DNA of 64,000 bases from the NCBI RefSeq assembly GCF_035917275.1, contig NZ_CP108508.1:248001-312000 (forward strand), given 5' to 3'. The notes under the pieces are model-generated. The model did no database searches. It was not told where the DNA came from and saw nothing but the letters and a program-made list of their open reading frames with translations. Within the stretch, counting starts at the first letter, position 1. Each line of letters opens with the position of its first letter. This DNA is from Streptomyces sp. NBC_01237 (GTDB taxonomy: Bacteria; Actinomycetota; Actinomycetes; Streptomycetales; Streptomycetaceae). Below, piece after piece: positions 27,197-36,407 of this stretch. Position numbers and translations under genes: made by a program.

Positions 27197-27772
27197 GTGT
27201 TGGAGACCTACCTGTCCTGGTACCGCGAGGGCCGGATGGACGAGTCCGAGTTCCGCTCGGTCACCGACCACTTGGCCCAGTCCGGGCTGACCGTCGAGCA
27301 CCCGATGCTGGGCTGCGGGATGCTGTTGGACGTCGTAGGGGAACAGGTGAAGCTGCCTGTCGGGCGCATCCTGGAACTTGTTGGCCTGTCGGTCGGGCCG
27401 CTCTGCATTCAGTTCTGGCTGTCGGCAGACACGGACGTGGTGTGCGATGTCAGGTACGCGGCGCCGGACACCCAGGTCCTCACCTTCGAGCTCGGCGGAT
27501 TGACCGAGAGCGAGCGCGAGCAGGCCACTAATGCCGTTCAGCGGCTGATCCAACGGGAGTTGGACAGGACTGCCGCTCTACTCGTCGATCTGGGCGGCGA
27601 AACAGCGGACGAGGACGATGACGCCCTGTTCCTGTATGGTCGACTGCCGATGGGCCCGCGCCCGGACCGAGTGCAGTTCCGTACGGACCGGCTCAGCACC
27701 ATCCCGGCTGTTCTTGCTGGAGCAGAAGTGACGGATCTCGGCAACGGGCTGAGTACAGTCCGCTGGCAATGA
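27197..27772 (+). CDS. Hypothetical protein carried between IS5-like pieces
   Basis: A 191-aa acidic protein from GTG 27197 with AGGAGAG upstream. No signal peptide or membrane helix. Sections such as LCIQFWLSADTDVVCDVRYA and LTFELGGLTESEREQATNAV look like a compact alpha/beta fold. I do not recognise the family; the size and acidity are reminiscent of immunity proteins, but no specific match is claimed. Its stop codon lies inside the second copy of an 8-bp direct repeat, and the minus-strand IS5-like transposase remnant ends one base downstream. Confidence 0.65.
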   Translation: MLETYLSWYREGRMDESEFRSVTDHLAQSGLTVEHPMLGCGMLLDVVGEQVKLPVGRILELVGLSVGPLCIQFWLSADTDVVCDVRYAAPDTQVLTFELGGLTESEREQATNAVQRLIQRELDRTAALLVDLGGETADEDDDALFLYGRLPMGPRPDRVQFRTDRLSTIPAVLAGAEVTDLGNGLSTVRWQ

Positions 27773-28118
27773 TCATCGGGCAGGTTCGCGGAGCCAGAGG
27801 ACGAGCGCTGCGAAGTGGAGTCCAGCCCGGTATCGGGCGGCGAGTTTTTCGAACCGTGTCGCGACGGCGCGGAACTGTTTGAGCCGGCTGAAGCATCGTT
27901 CGACCACGTTGCGGGCTTTGTAGAGCTCGCGGTCGAAGGCTGGCGGCCTGCCACCGGCCCGCCCGCGCCGGACACGGTTTGCCTTCTGGTCGACCCTTTC
28001 CGGAATTACGGCTCGGATGCCCCGGCGACGCAGGGTCTGGCGGATCGCCCGTGACGAGTACGCCTTGTCCGCGATGACCGCGTCGGGCCTGCGGCGCGGC
28101 CGCCCGACGCCGGTAGAG
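27773..28118 (-). pseudogene. IS5-family transposase, C-terminal fragment
   Basis: The minus strand encodes PDAVIADKAYSSRAIRQTLR, RRGIRAVIPERVDQKANRVR and ELYKARNVVERCFSRLKQFR, the C-terminal part of an IS5-type DDE transposase including the last catalytic Glu region (VERCFSRLK). It ends with ALVLWLREPAR. The N-terminal half is missing, cut near 28118, close to the start of the membrane-protein gene at 28167. Confidence 0.85.
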
Positions 28119-28166
28119 AGCTTTGCGCTGCTGATCGCCCGGTTGGGTGCGGGGCCGTGCTTCACA

Positions 28167-28790
28167 ATGTCTCCCGTGACGAGCACCTGGATGACCACGG
28201 CCATCGCGATCGTCGGCACGCTGCTGGGCAGCGGACTGACCGCATTTGTCACCGCGCGGATTGAGCGGCGAAAGAACGAGGCTCTGGAAAAACAGCAGAT
28301 ACGCCAAGAGGCCGCACAAGATCGCGCTGCGCTTCGCGACATGCGGGTCGAGCACCAGAAGTGGCGCCGGGATCGTCGGCAAGCTGCCTACCAGGGCTTG
28401 ATGGATGCGGCTCATGAAGCACAGGGGGCTATCTGGCAACTGGCGCGGCTGACGCTGGAACCCTATGACCAGCATCGTTACGACATACGGCGTGGTGCAG
28501 CCATCGATGCGGTACGGGCGGCTCGGCAGGCGGCGAGCACCGTTGAACTCGAAGGACCCACTGGTGTGGCGCAGGCTGGTGCTGAGTACGCCGAAGCCAT
28601 AGATCGGCACATACACCCGCCCATTCAGTACCTGATGGAACTGAGCAAGGGGCCGCTGACTGATGTACAGAAGGATCGCTATCGCTCCTCAGCTGCGGAA
28701 ACGGGCCCTCTCGTGGCTGACATGCAGCGGCGCTTCGCTCCTCTCGCGCGTGCGGCCCTGGACGAGTTGATGGAGGAGGCGGCCGGCTAA
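28167..28790 (+). CDS. Small membrane-anchored helical protein, unknown function
   Basis: A 207-aa protein from ATG 28167; MTTAIA at 28191 is an alternative start. One N-terminal membrane helix (IAIVGTLLGSGLTAFVTA) is followed by a charged coiled-coil-like stretch (RIERRKNEALEKQQIRQEAA) and a helical domain with HQKWRRDRRQAAYQGLMDAA. The layout matches the gene at 7057 (membrane helix, then W-R-R-x-A-Y motif), suggesting paralogues. It starts about 50 bp from a truncated IS5 transposase. Function unknown. Confidence 0.7.
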   Translation: MSPVTSTWMTTAIAIVGTLLGSGLTAFVTARIERRKNEALEKQQIRQEAAQDRAALRDMRVEHQKWRRDRRQAAYQGLMDAAHEAQGAIWQLARLTLEPYDQHRYDIRRGAAIDAVRAARQAASTVELEGPTGVAQAGAEYAEAIDRHIHPPIQYLMELSKGPLTDVQKDRYRSSAAETGPLVADMQRRFAPLARAALDELMEEAAG

Positions 28791-29033
28791 GGGCTGTCCC
28801 CTAGGGGGGTGCTGCTTCGAACACGAAGCCAGACTCTGAACCACCGCCGGATCCAGGGCGGAGGTCCTGCCGCCCACACCCTGGCCGAATCCAGAAACTC
28901 GTCGCCCCCAGCACCGAACGGCGCAGGAACCACCTCCCGGTTCAGGGCAACGCGATCCACAGCGGCGACCCTTGGACGGGCGCCGGAGTGTCGCCCGGGG
29001 GGCAACTCTCCGAGCGGTCAAGGACGACGGTCC

Positions 29034-29861
29034 TCAGCCATTGAAGCGGTCCGGGTCGGGCCCGGTCCGCTCGTTACGGTTCAGCGCGGTGATCTCACCG
29101 ATGTCGCCTTCGCTGAGCTCAAAGTCGAAGAGGTCGAAGTTCTCCTGAATGCGCTTCTGCGTCACCGATTTGGGGAAGATGACGTCCCCGCGCTGAATGT
29201 GCCAGCGCAGGGTCACCTGGGCGGGTGTCCTACCCACCCGCTCCGCGATGCGGCTGATGGTCGGGTCGTCGAGCACCTTGCCCTGCGCGATGGGTGACCA
29301 GGCTTCGGTGACGATCTCATGCTCGGCGCCGAATGCCCTCACGTCGTCCTGCGTAAGGTAGGGGTGCACCTCGATCTGGTTGACCGCAGGCACCACATCG
29401 CTGCCTTCCAGCAGTCGACGCAGGTGGTGGGGCTGGAAATTGGAGACTCCGATGGCCTTGGACCGGCCGGAGCGGTAGATCTCCTCCAGGGCTCTCCAGG
29501 TCTCCACGAAGTCGCCCCTGCCGGGCAACGGCCAGTGGATGAGGAAGAGGTCCAGGTAGTCGAGGCCGAGTTCCTCCATGGTGCGGTCGAACGCCTGGAG
29601 GGCATCGTCGTGCGCATGGGCCGCGTTGTTGAGCTTGCTGGTCACAAAGACCTCGGCACGGTCGAGACCGGAGCCCCGGACCGCTTGGCCGACCTCCTTC
29701 TCGTTGCCGTACATCTCCGCCGTGTCGATGTGCCGATAGCCGGCTTCCAGCGCGGCCAGCGTCGTTTCCCGGGTCTCCTCCGGCGGAATCTGAAAAGTGC
29801 CGAAGCCGAGCTGGGGGATCTGCACTGCGTTGTTGAGGGTGATGGAGGGTACTTGGGTCAC
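29034..29861 (-). CDS. Aldo/keto reductase
   Basis: A 275-aa protein from GTG 29861 (VTQVPSITLNN), with GGGAG upstream. (beta/alpha)8 AKR features: GFGTFQIPPEETRETTLAAL, the tetrad residues in YRHIDTAEMYGNE (Asp, Tyr), VTSKL (Lys) and LFLIHWPLPGRG (His), and the NADPH-binding IFPKSVTQKRIQENFDLFDF. Similar to 2,5-diketo-gluconate-reductase-like enzymes; reduces carbonyls with NADPH in the cytoplasm. No operon partner. It looks complete. Confidence 0.92.
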   Translation of the reverse strand: MTQVPSITLNNAVQIPQLGFGTFQIPPEETRETTLAALEAGYRHIDTAEMYGNEKEVGQAVRGSGLDRAEVFVTSKLNNAAHAHDDALQAFDRTMEELGLDYLDLFLIHWPLPGRGDFVETWRALEEIYRSGRSKAIGVSNFQPHHLRRLLEGSDVVPAVNQIEVHPYLTQDDVRAFGAEHEIVTEAWSPIAQGKVLDDPTISRIAERVGRTPAQVTLRWHIQRGDVIFPKSVTQKRIQENFDLFDFELSEGDIGEITALNRNERTGPDPDRFNG

Positions 29862-30849
29862 GGTCGCTCCCGGTTTCGCGGTTCGAGGGCAGAGGGGGTG
29901 GGGGGTCAGTACGGTTCCAGTGTCCCTTTCTACCGCAGAACACACGCATTGCCTGCTTTGCCCCGTATAGGCGTGTGAGACGTGGCCGGATCACTCAGCC
30001 TGCGACATCCATACGGAACACGAATCCACCAAGCCCATGCTGGGCAGCCCCGGGCTGGAGGGCCACGACCTCCAGCCCGAGGATGCGGTGCCCGCCGCCA
30101 CCGATGGCCGGCCGGGGCTGCAAGCCGGATCTCCCAGCCGAGGGGTCTGCGCGGGCCGCTGAAGTCCCACGCGTCGATCTCGGCTCCTCGAACGGGGCGT
30201 GCCACTCCGCGATCCTCCCGTCCGCAGAAGGAACCGGAGCACCCGGCCAGGCGGTACGAGAACCAGGGAAACCGCAGATCAGCCAGGTACGCAACTGGCG
30301 CTCGTCACCGAATGCGCGTGCCCGCGAGAATGCCGTGGCGGCCTGCCCCGACGAGGATCTCGTCGGCGAGACCAGTACCCAGGTCGACGCCGGTCTCCTC
30401 CTCGGCCAACTCCCCGACCGGCCTCCCCGCACTGGGGACCCTCGGCCGATCCGTGCCGCCTGGCACGAGGCGATGCCATGCCCCCGATTCTCCAGAGTGG
30501 CTACCGTTCACTCGGCGGGGTCGACTCGCAGGTCTCCGATTGCGTACGGCACGACGACGCGAAGCTCACCATTGCGCGTACATGACAATGGCGACCGCGA
30601 GCCCGGCAAGCAGGAACACATAGAGGATCCGCTACGGCAGAGCCATCCGGTCGGAACCACGCATCCGCCTCACGCCACAGATGCACCACCAATAACAAGG
30701 CGGACAGAAGCAGCGCCACCAAGAGATCCAGCACAGCGTCACTCCATGACCGCATCGGCCGTCTGAAACAGCCTTTGTTCGCCGACTTCGATACCAGCAA
30801 ACCGCGTTACCACCGACATCCGCCTACGGACGGCGGGAGCCGGTAGGGG
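29862..30849. other. No intact gene
   Basis: About 1 kb with no convincing complete gene. Several minus-strand readings look weakly protein-like (for example PAIGGGGHRILGLEVVALQP near 30100), but I cannot assign them and they break quickly. Probably degraded sequence. Confidence 0.5.
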
Positions 30850-31150
30850 GCTCCTCCAAGTGCACTGTACGGATCCGACCGGGACGACCCCTACGAACAA
30901 CCGGGGCACGAATGGGTCCGGTCCCCGAACTGCGACGCGTCCAGACCGGTGGCAGCCCGGTGCGCTTCGTCGACGACGGGCCGACTTCCACGGCGGAGCC
31001 TCGCGCGGCTTCCGCCTGGTCATCGGTGCGGACGGGCCGCACTCCCCGCCCGCCGCCTCGCCTTCGGCCCGGAGAAGGACCACGTGAGCCACCTCGGCTA
31101 CTACGCCGCGACCTGGCAGCTGCACAACGACTCGCGCGGCTTCGCACACG
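30850..31150 (+). pseudogene. FAD-dependent monooxygenase fragment
   Basis: The plus strand encodes GFRLVIGADGPHS, the DG motif of PHBH-type flavoprotein monooxygenases. After a frameshift it continues as RRLAFGPEKDHVSHLGYYAA then TWQLHNDSRG, the expected continuation. Both the N-terminal FAD-binding and C-terminal parts are missing. Confidence 0.6.
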
Positions 31151-31184
31151 ACTGCACCTGGAATTGCCCGGATCACCCAACTTA

Positions 31185-31330
31185 CAGAGCGAGTTGATAC
31201 AGCACTCGGACGCAGAGTCGCCGTACACATCGTTCGCGCTGTCCGAGCATCTGGACCGAGCTGAATCGCCGCATCGATCGGCTCGGTCGACGACTCCTAT
31301 GACAACGCCCTGATGGAATCGACGAGCGGC
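31185..31330 (+). pseudogene. IS3-family transposase fragment
   Basis: The reading ELIQHSDAESPYTSFALSEH in one frame, then IGSVDDSYDNALMEST in another, matches the rve/DDE region of IS3-type OrfB transposases. Only about 45 residues remain, with a frameshift near 31265. Confidence 0.7.
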
Positions 31331-31703
31331 CCGCTCTCAGTACCCAGCCGATCCAACCCCCGGCCGACCAGCAAGGACCGCTCTCGGACGGCAGAGCACA
31401 GAGCGGCGAATGTGCGGGGGCGGGTACTTCGGGGGACCGATGACAGCGACGCTGCAACCGCTCGGGCAAACAATTCCCGGACCAGGCAGAGCCATCACCT
31501 GCTACCGTACGGGCCAGCATTGTCGCAATCGAGGAGTGACAGACGTGGCGGGTGAAGACGACATCTCCGGGTGAGATCCGGATGTGATTGGCCACCGGAC
31601 AGCGTTCAGTAGAGCTGTCGGCGTGGCTCATTCGTCGTTCCCTTTTTGTCCCACACTGTCCAGGGCAGAGGTCTGTCTGCCCTTAGTTCTTCGAGGTCAC
31701 TCC
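31331..31703. other. Leader region of the ABC-F pair, no gene recognised
   Basis: No coding sequence is supported here. As ABC-F resistance genes are often controlled by attenuating leaders, this 370-bp region could contain one, but I see no clear leader peptide. A weak dyad (ACATCTCCGG with CCGGATGT) lies near 31560-31585. Confidence 0.35.
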
Positions 31704-33338
31704 ATGTCCGACGCTGCCATCATCTGCTCGAACCTCTCCTTCGCCTGGCCTGATGACACCCCGGTCTTCACCGATCTGTCCTTCACCGTGGCCACCGGCC
31801 GTACGGGCCTGGTCGCCCCCAACGGCTCCGGCAAGAGCACCCTGCTCAAACTGATCGCCGGAGAACTCGGACCCACCGCCGGCTCCGTTTCGGTCAACGG
31901 GACGCTGGGCTACCTCCCGCAGAGCCTCCCTCTGACCGGAAACCTCACCGTGGCCGAAGTGCTCGGCATCGCCGCGGTGATCAGCGCCCTCGACGCCGTC
32001 GAATCCGGGGACGTGAGCGAGGAGCACTTCACCACCATCGGTGACGACTGGGACATCGAGGAGCGAACCCGCGCCCAGCTGGACCGTCTCGGACTGGTCG
32101 GCCTGGAGCTGAACCGGCGCCTGAGCACGCTCAGTGGCGGCCAGGTCGTCTCCCTCGGCCTCGCCGCCCAGCTGCTCAGGCGCCCCGACGTACTGCTGCT
32201 CGACGAGCCGACCAACAACCTCGACCTCGAAGCCCGGCACAAGCTCTACGACGTGCTGGAGGATTTCAACGGCTGCCTGCTCCTGGTCAGCCACGACCGT
32301 GCGCTGCTCAACCGCATGGAACGTATCGCCGAACTTTCCGGCGACGAACTGCGCCTCTACGGCGGCAACTTCACCGAGTACCAGGAGGCCGTGCGCGCCG
32401 AGCAGGAGGTCGCGGAGAAGAACATCCGCAACGCCGAGCAGGAGCTGAAGCGGGAGAAGAGGGAAATGCAGCAGGCCCGCGAGCGCGCCGAGCGCCGCCA
32501 GAGCAATGCCGCCCGCAACCTCAAGAACGCCGGCCTGCCCCGCATCTTCGCGGGCAACATGAAGCGCGGCGCGCAGGAGTCCGCCGGCCGGTCCGGCCAG
32601 ATGCACGCATCCCGGGTCAGCGAGGCCAAGTCCCGGCTCGACGAGGCCGGACGCGCCCTGCGCGAGGAGCAGCGCCTCACGCTGGAACTGCCCGGTACCG
32701 AGGTGCCCGCAGGGCGCAACCTCTTTCTCGGCGAGGGGATGCAGGTGCATCACGCGGGCCGGGCCGTGTTCGCCGACGGCGGTGTCAGCCTGGCCATCCG
32801 GGGCCCCGAGCGGATCGCGCTGACCGGTCCCAACGGTGCGGGGAAGACCACCCTGCTGCGCCTGATCACCGGCGATCTTGAGCCGGACAGCGGGGAGATC
32901 ACCCGCAGCGGCGGACGGATCGCCTATCTCTCGCAGCGCCTGGACCTGCTGGACCTGGACCGCACCGTGGCGCAGAACTTCGCCGCGTTCGCCCCTGAGC
33001 GGGCCGAGGCGGAGCGGATGAACCTGCTCGCCCGATTCCTCTTCCGGGGCACCCGCGCGCATCTGCCGGTGTCCGCACTCTCGGGCGGTGAACGCCTGCG
33101 CGCCACCCTGGCGTGCGTACTGTGCGCCGAACCGGCCCCCCATCTGCTCCTGCTCGACGAGCCGACCAATAACCTCGACCTGGTCAGTGCCGGTCAGCTC
33201 GAAAGCGCGCTCGACTCCTACCGGGGCGCCTTCATGGTGATCAGCCACGACGAGCGGTTCCTTGCCGAGATCGGGGTGAACCGCTGGCTGCGGATCACCG
33301 ACGGAAGTCTCAAGGAGACCGGAGCCCCTGCGGTGTGA
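31704..33338 (+). CDS. ABC-F family ATP-binding protein (first of two)
   Basis: A 544-aa protein from ATG 31704. Two ABC domains without membrane segments. Domain 1: Walker A APNGSGKST (39-46), LSGGQ (143-147), Walker B VLLLDEPTNNLD (163-174). Domain 2: GPNGAGKTT (375-383), LSGGE (459-463), LLLLDEPTNNLD. Between them is a long charged linker (about 225-330; EKREMQQARERAERRQ) typical of ABC-F proteins acting on the ribosome. Known relatives either regulate translation or protect ribosomes from antibiotics; which applies here is not decidable. Followed by a second ABC-F gene 79 bp downstream. Confidence 0.93.
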   Translation: MSDAAIICSNLSFAWPDDTPVFTDLSFTVATGRTGLVAPNGSGKSTLLKLIAGELGPTAGSVSVNGTLGYLPQSLPLTGNLTVAEVLGIAAVISALDAVESGDVSEEHFTTIGDDWDIEERTRAQLDRLGLVGLELNRRLSTLSGGQVVSLGLAAQLLRRPDVLLLDEPTNNLDLEARHKLYDVLEDFNGCLLLVSHDRALLNRMERIAELSGDELRLYGGNFTEYQEAVRAEQEVAEKNIRNAEQELKREKREMQQARERAERRQSNAARNLKNAGLPRIFAGNMKRGAQESAGRSGQMHASRVSEAKSRLDEAGRALREEQRLTLELPGTEVPAGRNLFLGEGMQVHHAGRAVFADGGVSLAIRGPERIALTGPNGAGKTTLLRLITGDLEPDSGEITRSGGRIAYLSQRLDLLDLDRTVAQNFAAFAPERAEAERMNLLARFLFRGTRAHLPVSALSGGERLRATLACVLCAEPAPHLLLLDEPTNNLDLVSAGQLESALDSYRGAFMVISHDERFLAEIGVNRWLRITDGSLKETGAPAV

Positions 33339-33417
33339 GATGTCGGCGTGCTGAGCGGCCCGCGCCCGAGGCCCTGTGCCCGGCGGGCCGACCATCGATC
33401 ACATGGAGAGGTTCCCT

Positions 33418-35100
33418 GTGCCCCAGCCCGCCCTGCTCGCCCGCGACCTGGTCCGCAGCCTCGGCGGCCGGCGTGTTCTGGACGGCGTGTCCCTGACGGC
33501 TTCCCCCGGCCACCGCATCGGCCTGATCGGGGAGAACGGTGTCGGCAAGTCCACCCTGCTGCGCGTACTGGCCGGCGTGGACCAACCTGACGCGGGAAGC
33601 GTCTCGCGCCCCGGTGACATCGGATACCTGCACCAGGAAATGCCTTTCGAGGCCGCGTCGTCCATCACGGCCGTGATGGACGACGCACTGTGCGAGGCCC
33701 GTGAGGATGTCGCACAGCTCGAACGGCTCGGAGAGGAACTCGCCCGGGTCCCCGAGGAGGCCCCCGGCCATCAGGAACTCCTCGACAGATACGGCAGGCG
33801 GCTTGAGCAGGCGCAGGACCGGGAGTCCTGGGACGCCGATCGCCGCGCGGCCCTGGTGCTCGACGGGCTGGGCCTGGGCGGAGTCGGGTACGGGCGGACT
33901 CTTGGCTCCCTGTCCGGTGGACAGCGCAGCCGGCTCTCCCTGGCCGCGCTGCTTGTCCGACGGCCGTCGGCGCTGCTGCTGGACGAGCCGACCAACCACC
34001 TCGACGACGGCGCCGCCGCCTTCCTGGAGGAACAGATCCGGAGCCTGCCCGGAACAGTGGTGGTCGCCAGTCACGACCGGGCGTTCCTTGACGCCGTCTG
34101 CACCCACCTGGTCGACCTCGACCCGACGGTGGACGGTCCTGTCCGTTACGGAGGCGACTACAGCGCGTACCTGGGTGAGAAGCGCGCCGAGCGGGAGCGC
34201 TGGGAGCGGCGGTACGCCGAGGAACAGGAGGAATTGGAGGGTCTACGTCACACGGCGGGCGTGACAGCGCATCTTGTCGCGCCGGACCGGGGGCGGCAGG
34301 ACAACGAGAAGATGGGCTACGGCCACCGGGCGGGTCGGGTGCAGAACCAGATTGCCCGCCGGACGCGCAACGCCACGCGGCGGTTGGAGGAACTGGAGCG
34401 CACCCAGGTCGCCGAGCCGCCCCGCCCCCTGCGGTTCGCGGCCGGGGAACTGGCCGCACGGGCGGAAGAGGGCCCGCGGTCCCTGGTGTCTCTGCGGGAC
34501 GTACGGGTTTCCGGCCGACTCGCCCTGGACGCCCTGGAAGTGTCCGCAACCGACCGGCTGTTGATCACGGGTGACAACGGGGCGGGCAAGTCGACGCTGC
34601 TCGCCGTGCTCGCCGGACAACTCTCCGCCGAGGGCGAGGTGCGCAGGCGGGGTGGACTGACGGTAGGGCTGCTCACCCAGGACACGGTCTTCGACCGGGA
34701 CGACCGCACGGTCCACGCGACCTATGAGCTGTCGCTGGGGGCCGCTCGGGCCGAGAAGGTACCGCTGGGCTCGCTCGGGCTGATGAACGCAGCGGACTTG
34801 GACAAACCCGTCGGCCACCTTTCCGTCGGCCAGCGCCGACGGCTCGCTCTGGCCCTCCTCGTGGCGAGGCCGCCCCAGTTGCTGCTGCTCGATGAGCCCA
34901 CCAACCATCTCTCCCCGCGCCTGTGCGACGAGTTGGAGGAGGCCTTGAGGACCGGGCCCGGCGCGATCGTCCTGGCGAGCCACGACCGCTGGCTTCGCCG
35001 ACGGTGGCAAGGGCGGGAGATCCGGTTGGAGTCGGGACGCGGTCAGCGGGAGAACGGGCTGCGGGCCGTATCCATCGGGGAGCGTGCTCCTGGTCGATGA
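33418..35100 (+). CDS. ABC-F family ATP-binding protein (second of two)
   Basis: A 560-aa protein from GTG 33418 (VPQPALLARDLVRSLGG) with GAGAGG upstream; ATG 33403 is the alternative. Walker A GENGVGKST near residue 40, LSGGQ and ALLLDEPTNHLD in domain 1; GDNGAGKST, LSVGQ and LLLLDEPTNHLS in domain 2. The linker contains DRGRQDNEKMGYGHRAGRVQ. The second signature has Val and the second Walker B Ser, mild deviations. It is closer to the macrolide/lincosamide-protection type than its upstream neighbour, judged by the linker. Likely one transcription unit with it, closed by a hairpin. Confidence 0.92.
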   Translation: MPQPALLARDLVRSLGGRRVLDGVSLTASPGHRIGLIGENGVGKSTLLRVLAGVDQPDAGSVSRPGDIGYLHQEMPFEAASSITAVMDDALCEAREDVAQLERLGEELARVPEEAPGHQELLDRYGRRLEQAQDRESWDADRRAALVLDGLGLGGVGYGRTLGSLSGGQRSRLSLAALLVRRPSALLLDEPTNHLDDGAAAFLEEQIRSLPGTVVVASHDRAFLDAVCTHLVDLDPTVDGPVRYGGDYSAYLGEKRAERERWERRYAEEQEELEGLRHTAGVTAHLVAPDRGRQDNEKMGYGHRAGRVQNQIARRTRNATRRLEELERTQVAEPPRPLRFAAGELAARAEEGPRSLVSLRDVRVSGRLALDALEVSATDRLLITGDNGAGKSTLLAVLAGQLSAEGEVRRRGGLTVGLLTQDTVFDRDDRTVHATYELSLGAARAEKVPLGSLGLMNAADLDKPVGHLSVGQRRRLALALLVARPPQLLLLDEPTNHLSPRLCDELEEALRTGPGAIVLASHDRWLRRRWQGREIRLESGRGQRENGLRAVSIGERAPGR

Positions 35101-35125
35101 CAGCCGTGCCCGTCGGCACGGGCTG
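35101..35125 (+). terminator. Hairpin directly after the second ABC-F gene
   Basis: CAGCCGTGCC and GGCACGGGCTG pair over ten base pairs with one bulged G and a CGTC loop, starting at the base after the stop codon. Confidence 0.65.
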
Positions 35126-35401
35126 CGGCAGCGATGCGAAATCCTCCGCCAGTCCACCGACGGGACCCGGCATCGACGCCCGCGGCGGGCGCACCGGGCA
35201 TTCCTCGGACCCGTACGAATTCTGGGTGAGCATCGATATCGCCGGGGAGGAAGGCGCCGAGTCCGTGTGCTTCGCGCCCTCCGCGGCCGGAGTGGTGGGG
35301 ATGCTCGGCCACACCGCGCCGGGTCGCCCACACCTGACGCGACTGGGCCGGGCATCTCCCGGCACGAGCCGCAGGCGAGGTCACCGCTCCTGCCAGGGTT
35401 G

Positions 35402-36337
35402 TCAGGCGCAGCGCTCAGCCGGTCTCGTCGTCTCGGCAGTGTCCGCGTTCCCGGCGTGCACGGTGGTCGACGAGGTGTCTGCGCGATGGACGATGACGAC
35501 CGCTGCGAGGCCGATGGTCAGGCCGAGGGCGGTCTGCGGGCCGAACGGTTCACCGAACATGAGGGCTCCCCAGACTGCCGTGACCGGCGCCATGAGGAAC
35601 ATCAGTGTATTGACCTTGGTGACTCCGGAACGCCTCAGGATCAGCCAGTAGAGCCCGTACCCGCCGAGGGTGGAGAAGGCCACCAGCCAGCTGACCGCGG
35701 CCCAGAACGAGAGCTCGGCCGGCGGCTTCGCGGCTCCGGTGCTCACGGCGAGTGCCGTGAAGATGATCGCGCTCGTGGTGCTGTGGACGGTCATGGACAC
35801 CGCGGGCGCGACCCGCGTGCGGGAGCGGCCTTCGAGGAACGTGGCCGCCACCAGTGAGAACATGCCGAGGAAGGGGACGAGATAGGCCCACCAGGCCACG
35901 CCGGTGCGGGCTGCGGCATCGGCCGTGGTGACGATGGCGACGCCGCTCACCCCCAGGGACAGGCCGAGCCACTGCTTGCGCGAGACGTACTGGCGCAGCA
36001 GCGGTCCGGCGAGTGCTCCGGCGACGAGGGGTTGGACGCCGTCGATCAGAGCCGTGGTGCCGCTGGAGACCCCGAGCTGGATCGCGTAGTAGACGGTGAG
36101 CAGATAGCCACTCTGCGACAGCATGCCGATCATGGCCTGTCTGGCCACATCCCGCAGGGTGAGGCCCCGCCACGACGCTCTGGCGACGGTCACCGCGACG
36201 ACGATCAGGATGATCGTCAGCGGCAGGAACCGCCACATCAGGATTGTTACCGCGGACGCGCTGCCTGCACCGAGCTTGGCCCCGATGAACCCGGAACTCC
36301 AGCACAGCACGAAGACGATCGAGAGCAGGAGGTTCAT
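35402..36337 (-). CDS. EamA/DMT-superfamily transporter
   Basis: A 311-aa, about ten-helix protein from ATG 36337, preceded by GGAGGGAG. EamA features: LLLSIVFVLCWSSGFIGAKL at the start, GTTALIDGVQPLVAGALAGP closing the first half, and KVNTLMFLMAPVTAVWGALM in the second. Likely exports a metabolite or drug; substrate unknown. It is divergent from a TetR regulator, and the shared 70-bp region has two copies of a 14-bp operator-like sequence, so repression by that TetR protein is likely. Confidence 0.9.
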   Translation of the reverse strand: MNLLLSIVFVLCWSSGFIGAKLGAGSASAVTILMWRFLPLTIILIVVAVTVARASWRGLTLRDVARQAMIGMLSQSGYLLTVYYAIQLGVSSGTTALIDGVQPLVAGALAGPLLRQYVSRKQWLGLSLGVSGVAIVTTADAAARTGVAWWAYLVPFLGMFSLVAATFLEGRSRTRVAPAVSMTVHSTTSAIIFTALAVSTGAAKPPAELSFWAAVSWLVAFSTLGGYGLYWLILRRSGVTKVNTLMFLMAPVTAVWGALMFGEPFGPQTALGLTIGLAAVVIVHRADTSSTTVHAGNADTAETTRPAERCA

Positions 36338-36354
36338 ACCTCTCCCTCCACTAA

Positions 36355-36399
36355 ACAGATCGGTATACCTGTAGGCGTTCACTATACAGATCGGTATAC
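36355..36399. promoter_or_regulatory. Duplicated TetR operator candidate
   Basis: ACAGATCGGTATAC occurs exactly at 36355-36368 and 36386-36399, 31 bp apart (three helical turns). The second copy sits inside the dyad TATAC-AGATCG-GTATA. It lies between the divergent EamA and TetR genes. Confidence 0.75.
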
Positions 36400-36407
36400 T
36401 TCTGGGC

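Noticed and set aside
29995..30511. Minus-strand frames that look weakly like VOC or other small proteins
   Set aside because: No continuous family match, and the frames break quickly.
35126..35401. Plus-strand reading with YEFWVSIDIAGEEGAES, possibly an immunity-like fragment
   Set aside because: Too short, with no start or family match that I can support.
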